From: UBA6168 sp039819485
Lineage (GTDB): Bacteria; Bacteroidota; Bacteroidia; Chitinophagales; Saprospiraceae
Reading direction: 5' to 3'
DNA length: 64,000 nucleotides
NCBI GenBank assembly: GCA_039819485.1
Contig: JBCBRY010000005.1
Span: 62,001 to 126,000 of the forward strand
Position 1 is the stretch's first letter, and each line of letters begins with the position of its first letter. The notes beneath the pieces were generated by a model that worked only from the letters and a program-made list of their open reading frames with translations, had not been told where the DNA came from and searched no databases. Below, piece after piece: positions 60,235 through 64,000 of the stretch. A program made the translations under genes and the position numbers.

Positions 60235-60295
60235 CCCCCCTACGACGCTGTGAAAAACCAGGCCCCAAAAAACCAAGCCTAACGATTATCCAAGC

Positions 60296-63200
60296 ATGAC
60301 AAACAAAAATCAAAATATACCACTCGAATCAGGCACCTACGAAATCATCCGCAAGCGCCTCCTGGCGCAGGCCGGTGATCTCGAAAGCCGCCTCGGTCAA
60401 TTGAATGTTGCCCGCAAGGAAGTCTTCGGTGCCATCGAGACCCAGCTGGTGGCGAACGATCGCATCAATACCAGCAATCATTGCATCGCAAGGGACATCA
60501 CCTCCATCGGGGAGTACTGTGTTTTTGGGTACAATGTACACATGGGGTTGCGGTCGGGCATCAAGCTGTCAGATGTCTTTAATGTTTATAAATTCGAAGG
60601 GAACAGCTTCCATGACGAGGGCTTGGGGCTGTTGGAAAACGAAAAATTCCAGACCGATTTCCAAAACCTCTATCGCTATTACAAAGAGGCCTATTTTGCC
60701 CGTTTTGTAGAGATCGGAGCGTATCTCTATATGGTTTTTCACATCACCAAAGAAGGGCGTGACTTTAAATCGTTCAAATGGTTGAAGAAGGATGGTGAAT
60801 TGATTTATGTGGACAACCGGTCCGATCACCAGGTCGTATACCCTGACCAGCACGAGTTCAAGTGGGTAAGGGCTGACCGGGACGCACACCGCAATGGCGA
60901 ACACCCCCACGTCTCTATCATGGACCGGGTATTTGTTGAAACGGTAGGTGGTGATTTGACCATTAAAGTAGAGGACAATACCGACGACGGGTTAGGCATT
61001 TACCGGGAAGACGTTGAGTATAAAGACCAGACGCTCGATGATGCAGAATACCTCTACGCCGACCTCGGCAATCTCATCGTTTTGAAAATTCGGCCGTACC
61101 AGGAGGACTTCCGCTATTTTGTTTTCAATGAAAAAATGCAGCAGGCGAAGCGCATCGATACCCTGGAGCATTCGGGTGTTTTGCTGCCCGACCAGCACGG
61201 GCTGATCTTTGCCAACGGTTATTATCTGCAGACGGGTGAGTTCAAAATTTTTAGCCCCGACCTGAATAACCTGCTTTTCAAAAAGCGGATCACTTCGCCA
61301 AACGGCGAAGACTTTCTTTACGTCTTTTACAACCCCGGCAGTGCAGTATACGTGCTCATGCAGTACAACCTCATTGCACAGGAAGTCAAAACGCCGATCT
61401 TGTGCAACGGCTATACCCATTTTCCGGATGGAGAGCTGTGCTATTTCAAAGCAGAAGAAGAGCCGACGAAGCACCACGTAGTGCAGATCTGGCAAACGCC
61501 TTTCATCAAAGGCAACATTTTGCCCTCTGAGCACACCGACACCTACCTCTATAAAATAGGCAACAAAGACATCGTAAAAGCGATGGCCGAATGCCGGGAG
61601 GTACTGACACTATGCAACAAGGAAGACAGCTATTCAGGACTTTATGATGACTTGGTGAAAAAATGCACCGACATCCTCGATGCCTATTACTGGATTGATA
61701 AGAAGGAGACTTTTCGACTGAATGAGCCGCTTTTGCAGGTTCGGGAAACGGCCACCACTGCCATTGATGAGTTTGAAAAAAAGCTCCGCATTGAGCGTAG
61801 CACGGCATCCGAAATCAACCGGGTGAAAAAGAGGGCCGAGGAACTGTTTCAGTCCATTCGCGTCAATACCTTCAGTGAAGTCGATTTGTTTGTAAAAACA
61901 CTGGCCGAATTGCGGGTGCTGCGCGGTGAAATCATTTCTCTCAAAGAGCTGCGCTACACCGATCTGGAACTGGTGGACAGCCTCGAAGCGCAGTGCGCTG
62001 ATTACAGTGGCCAACTCTCCGACGATTGTGTGAATTTCCTGCTGGAAGAGCAGGCACTGCAACCTTATTTGCAAAAAATAGGTGAAAAAGAAGCGGCCCT
62101 CAGTGAAATAACCACCGCCAAGCAAGGAAAAGGACTCGAAGCTGAAATCGACGAAATAGGTTCCGAGCTGGAGCTGCTGATCGACATCGTCAGCAACTTG
62201 AAAATTGACGATGCCACCCACACCACGCGCATCATCGACAACATCAGCAGCATGTATGCTCAGTTGAACCAGGTGAAGGCAGCGGTGAAAAAACAGCAGA
62301 AAAGTTTGATGGGCCACGAGGCGCAGGCCGAGTTCAATGCACAGTTGAAGCTGCTCGATCAGGGCATAATCAACTACCTCGATATCGCCGACTCGCCCGA
62401 CAAATGCGACGAATACCTCACCAAGTTGATGGTACAACTGGAAGAACTGGAAAGCAAATTTGCCGAGTTCGACGAGTTTATCGGTTTGATAACGGAAAAA
62501 CGGGAGGAAGTTTACAGCGTTTTTGATAGCCGTAAAACGGCTTTGCTGGAAGCCCGCAACAACCGCACGGCCGCTTTGCAGAGTGCTGCCGACCGCATTC
62601 TGAACGGCATCCAGAATAGGGTCAAAGCGATCAAAGAGCTGAACGAGATCAATGGGTTTTTTGCCGCCGACCTCATGGTGGACAAGGTGCGTGACCTCAT
62701 TCAGCAACTCATCGAACTTGATGACAGCAATAAGGCAAATAATATTCAGACTCGTCTCAAAACACTGAAAGAGGAGGCCATCCGCCAGTTGAAGGATCGG
62801 CAGGAACTCTATGTGGACGGGGCGAACATCATCCAGTTGGGGCGCCACAAGTTCTCTGTCAATGTGCAGCCACTCGACCTGACCGTCGTGCGGGACAATG
62901 GCTCCATGAATTTTCACCTGACCGGCACTGATTTTTTCAGTGAAATTGACGACCCTCAATTTTTAGCTACCAAAGACCTTTGGGACCAAACGCTCGTCTC
63001 TGAAAACCACCAGGTCTACCGCTCGGAATACTTGGCCTACGACCTGTTTCGGAATACTGCCAAGGAGCAATTGCCAGTGGGCAGCGAGGAATTATTGGCC
63101 TTCGTTCAGCACGAGGCATCCACCCGTTACCAAGAAGGTTACGTGAAAGGTATCCACGACGTGGACGCCACCAACATCCTTGCTGCCCTGGTGGAGGTTT

Positions 63201-64000
63201 CGGGCAAAATTGACCTGCTTTACTTCTTTCCCGAAGTACGTGCCTGCGGCGCAGTTTTTTGGAAAAAATTTATTGATGAAAAATCCAAAACACGGCTGCA
63301 CAACCAGTTGCAGAGTGCCGGGGTGATTTTACAGGTTTTCCCCGACAGCCACGAGTACGATTTTCTGGTTGATGAACTGGCAGAAGAAGTAGCTGCTTTT
63401 TTAACCGAAAGCAACTTGTTCCACAAAGTCGATCCTCAGCAGGTGGCGAGCTACCTGTTCCAGGAACTGACCCGTGGCGACCAGTTTATCATCAGTCAGC
63501 CCGCTGCCGATTTATACGAAGCGTTTTTGAAATTTTTGAAAAAGAAAAAGTCAAAAAAGAAGTTTGACGATTCCGTTTTCAAATTGCGCGAAACGTCCGT
63601 GGAGCAATTCCAGTTGATTCGGAAATGGGTGCATGCCTATACTTCAAGTAATGAAAAAAAGGGAAATGGCACTAAAAAGTCGAAGACCAAAAGTATAACA
63701 ACCGGCTACCTGGATGAGGTAGCAGCTTTGTTGTTGCTCGGCGATTTTCACCAGTCGCGGGTTGTTTTAGCAAAAACAACTTTAGCAGTGGATAAAATTC
63801 ATGGTACGCATACTACTTTGGAGGAAGGTCAGTACCAATTGGATTTTAATGCGTTCATGCATAAACTGGAGCATTTCAGTGGGGAAGTTGTCCCTCGCTA
63901 TGGACAGTTTTTGGATTTGAAAAAAGAAATGATTGCCGGTTTCAGAAAGCGGTTGCGCCTTGAAGAATTTAAGCCCCGCGTGCTGAGTTCTTTCGTCCGC
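60296..64000 (+). CDS. DNA repair ATPase-family protein (DUF3686-type), 3' end outside window
   Basis: The frame opens at ATG 60296 (MTNKNQNIPLESGTYEIIRK) and runs uninterrupted to the window end, giving 1235 residues without a stop. An early coiled-coil-like segment (17-50) precedes a globular region (about 55-440: NTSNHCIARDITSIGEYCVFGYNVHMG, HPHVSIMDRVFVETVGG) that I match to the N-terminal domain of the large proteins annotated as DNA repair ATPase (DUF3686). Residues about 480-860 are long helical/coiled-coil. No Walker A motif occurs in the visible part, so the expected C-terminal AAA domain must lie beyond 64000. Family members often neighbour YqiJ/YqiK-type genes, as here. Confidence 0.8.
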   Translation, partial: MTNKNQNIPLESGTYEIIRKRLLAQAGDLESRLGQLNVARKEVFGAIETQLVANDRINTSNHCIARDITSIGEYCVFGYNVHMGLRSGIKLSDVFNVYKFEGNSFHDEGLGLLENEKFQTDFQNLYRYYKEAYFARFVEIGAYLYMVFHITKEGRDFKSFKWLKKDGELIYVDNRSDHQVVYPDQHEFKWVRADRDAHRNGEHPHVSIMDRVFVETVGGDLTIKVEDNTDDGLGIYREDVEYKDQTLDDAEYLYADLGNLIVLKIRPYQEDFRYFVFNEKMQQAKRIDTLEHSGVLLPDQHGLIFANGYYLQTGEFKIFSPDLNNLLFKKRITSPNGEDFLYVFYNPGSAVYVLMQYNLIAQEVKTPILCNGYTHFPDGELCYFKAEEEPTKHHVVQIWQTPFIKGNILPSEHTDTYLYKIGNKDIVKAMAECREVLTLCNKEDSYSGLYDDLVKKCTDILDAYYWIDKKETFRLNEPLLQVRETATTAIDEFEKKLRIERSTASEINRVKKRAEELFQSIRVNTFSEVDLFVKTLAELRVLRGEIISLKELRYTDLELVDSLEAQCADYSGQLSDDCVNFLLEEQALQPYLQKIGEKEAALSEITTAKQGKGLEAEIDEIGSELELLIDIVSNLKIDDATHTTRIIDNISSMYAQLNQVKAAVKKQQKSLMGHEAQAEFNAQLKLLDQGIINYLDIADSPDKCDEYLTKLMVQLEELESKFAEFDEFIGLITEKREEVYSVFDSRKTALLEARNNRTAALQSAADRILNGIQNRVKAIKELNEINGFFAADLMVDKVRDLIQQLIELDDSNKANNIQTRLKTLKEEAIRQLKDRQELYVDGANIIQLGRHKFSVNVQPLDLTVVRDNGSMNFHLTGTDFFSEIDDPQFLATKDLWDQTLVSENHQVYRSEYLAYDLFRNTAKEQLPVGSEELLAFVQHEASTRYQEGYVKGIHDVDATNILAALVEVSGKIDLLYFFPEVRACGAVFWKKFIDEKSKTRLHNQLQSAGVILQVFPDSHEYDFLVDELAEEVAAFLTESNLFHKVDPQQVASYLFQELTRGDQFIISQPAADLYEAFLKFLKKKKSKKKFDDSVFKLRETSVEQFQLIRKWVHAYTSSNEKKGNGTKKSKTKSITTGYLDEVAALLLLGDFHQSRVVLAKTTLAVDKIHGTHTTLEEGQYQLDFNAFMHKLEHFSGEVVPRYGQFLDLKKEMIAGFRKRLRLEEFKPRVLSSFVR

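Noticed and set aside
61634..62959. 441-codon minus-strand frame opposite the large ATPase-family gene
   Set aside because: It is the shadow of a long helical coding region on the plus strand, which is open for the full 3.7 kb and has family-like sequence.

Overview
The window looks like a chromosome segment of a free-living member of the Bacteroidota, most likely Saprospiria (Lewinella/Haliscomenobacter-like); the lineage is inferred from gene content, not measured. The signs are: five secreted proteins with type IX secretion (T9SS) C-terminal sorting domains, SprB-type repeats, short lipoproteins, ECF sigma factors followed by beta-barrel proteins, A-rich leaders without a clear Shine-Dalgarno sequence, and promoters of the Bacteroidota type (-7 TAnnTTTG, sometimes with a TTG/TTTG element about 19-21 bp upstream). 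No tRNA, rRNA, CRISPR array or intact insertion sequence was recognised.

Layout. 1-4.3 kb: the 3' end of an unidentified gene, an isoaspartyl peptidase/asparaginase, a flavodoxin-like reductase, an AstE/aspartoacylase-like hydrolase and a MoxR ATPase. 4.4-6.6 kb: an ECF sigma factor with a membrane-spanning beta-barrel partner (minus strand). 6.9-11.9 kb: a 1680-residue secreted sugar-dehydrogenase/SprB-repeat protein. 12-17 kb: a small methyltransferase, a 2TM protein, prfC, a mini-membrane protein, dtd behind an 8-bp tandem repeat, and an HtrA-type protease. 17-24 kb: an acyl-CoA dehydrogenase behind two palindromic operators, a second ECF sigma/beta-barrel pair with a lipoprotein, and a cytochrome P450. 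24.5-36 kb: a T9SS type B protein, a secreted Gfo/Idh/MocA oxidoreductase, lipoproteins, an APH-fold kinase with a HAD-IIA hydrolase, hemN and a MerR-TipAS regulator.

36.4-46.8 kb is the centrepiece: a complete tryptophan operon, trpE-G-(orf)-D-C-F-B-A-(pentapeptide protein)-aroF. It is preceded by a readable attenuator: a consensus promoter, a 23-codon leader peptide with three consecutive Trp codons, an 8-bp antiterminator pairing and an intrinsic terminator. Several gaps inside the operon carry long inverted repeats of unrelated sequence.

46.8-64 kb: T9SS cargo proteins, a sulfatase, a stand-alone C39-like peptidase-fold protein, a DEAD-box helicase, a 2-hydroxyacid dehydrogenase and a duplicated DUF3592 protein. 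The window ends with a three-gene set: a YqiJ-like OB-fold membrane protein, a YqiK-like flotillin, and a very large DNA repair ATPase-family protein cut by the window end. Between the last two lie a REP-type palindrome cluster and a truncated RAYT transposase remnant.

A dispersed imperfect-palindrome element of about 120 bp occurs four times between genes (27.0, 29.3, 47.6 and 54.4 kb) and has not been assigned to a known family here.
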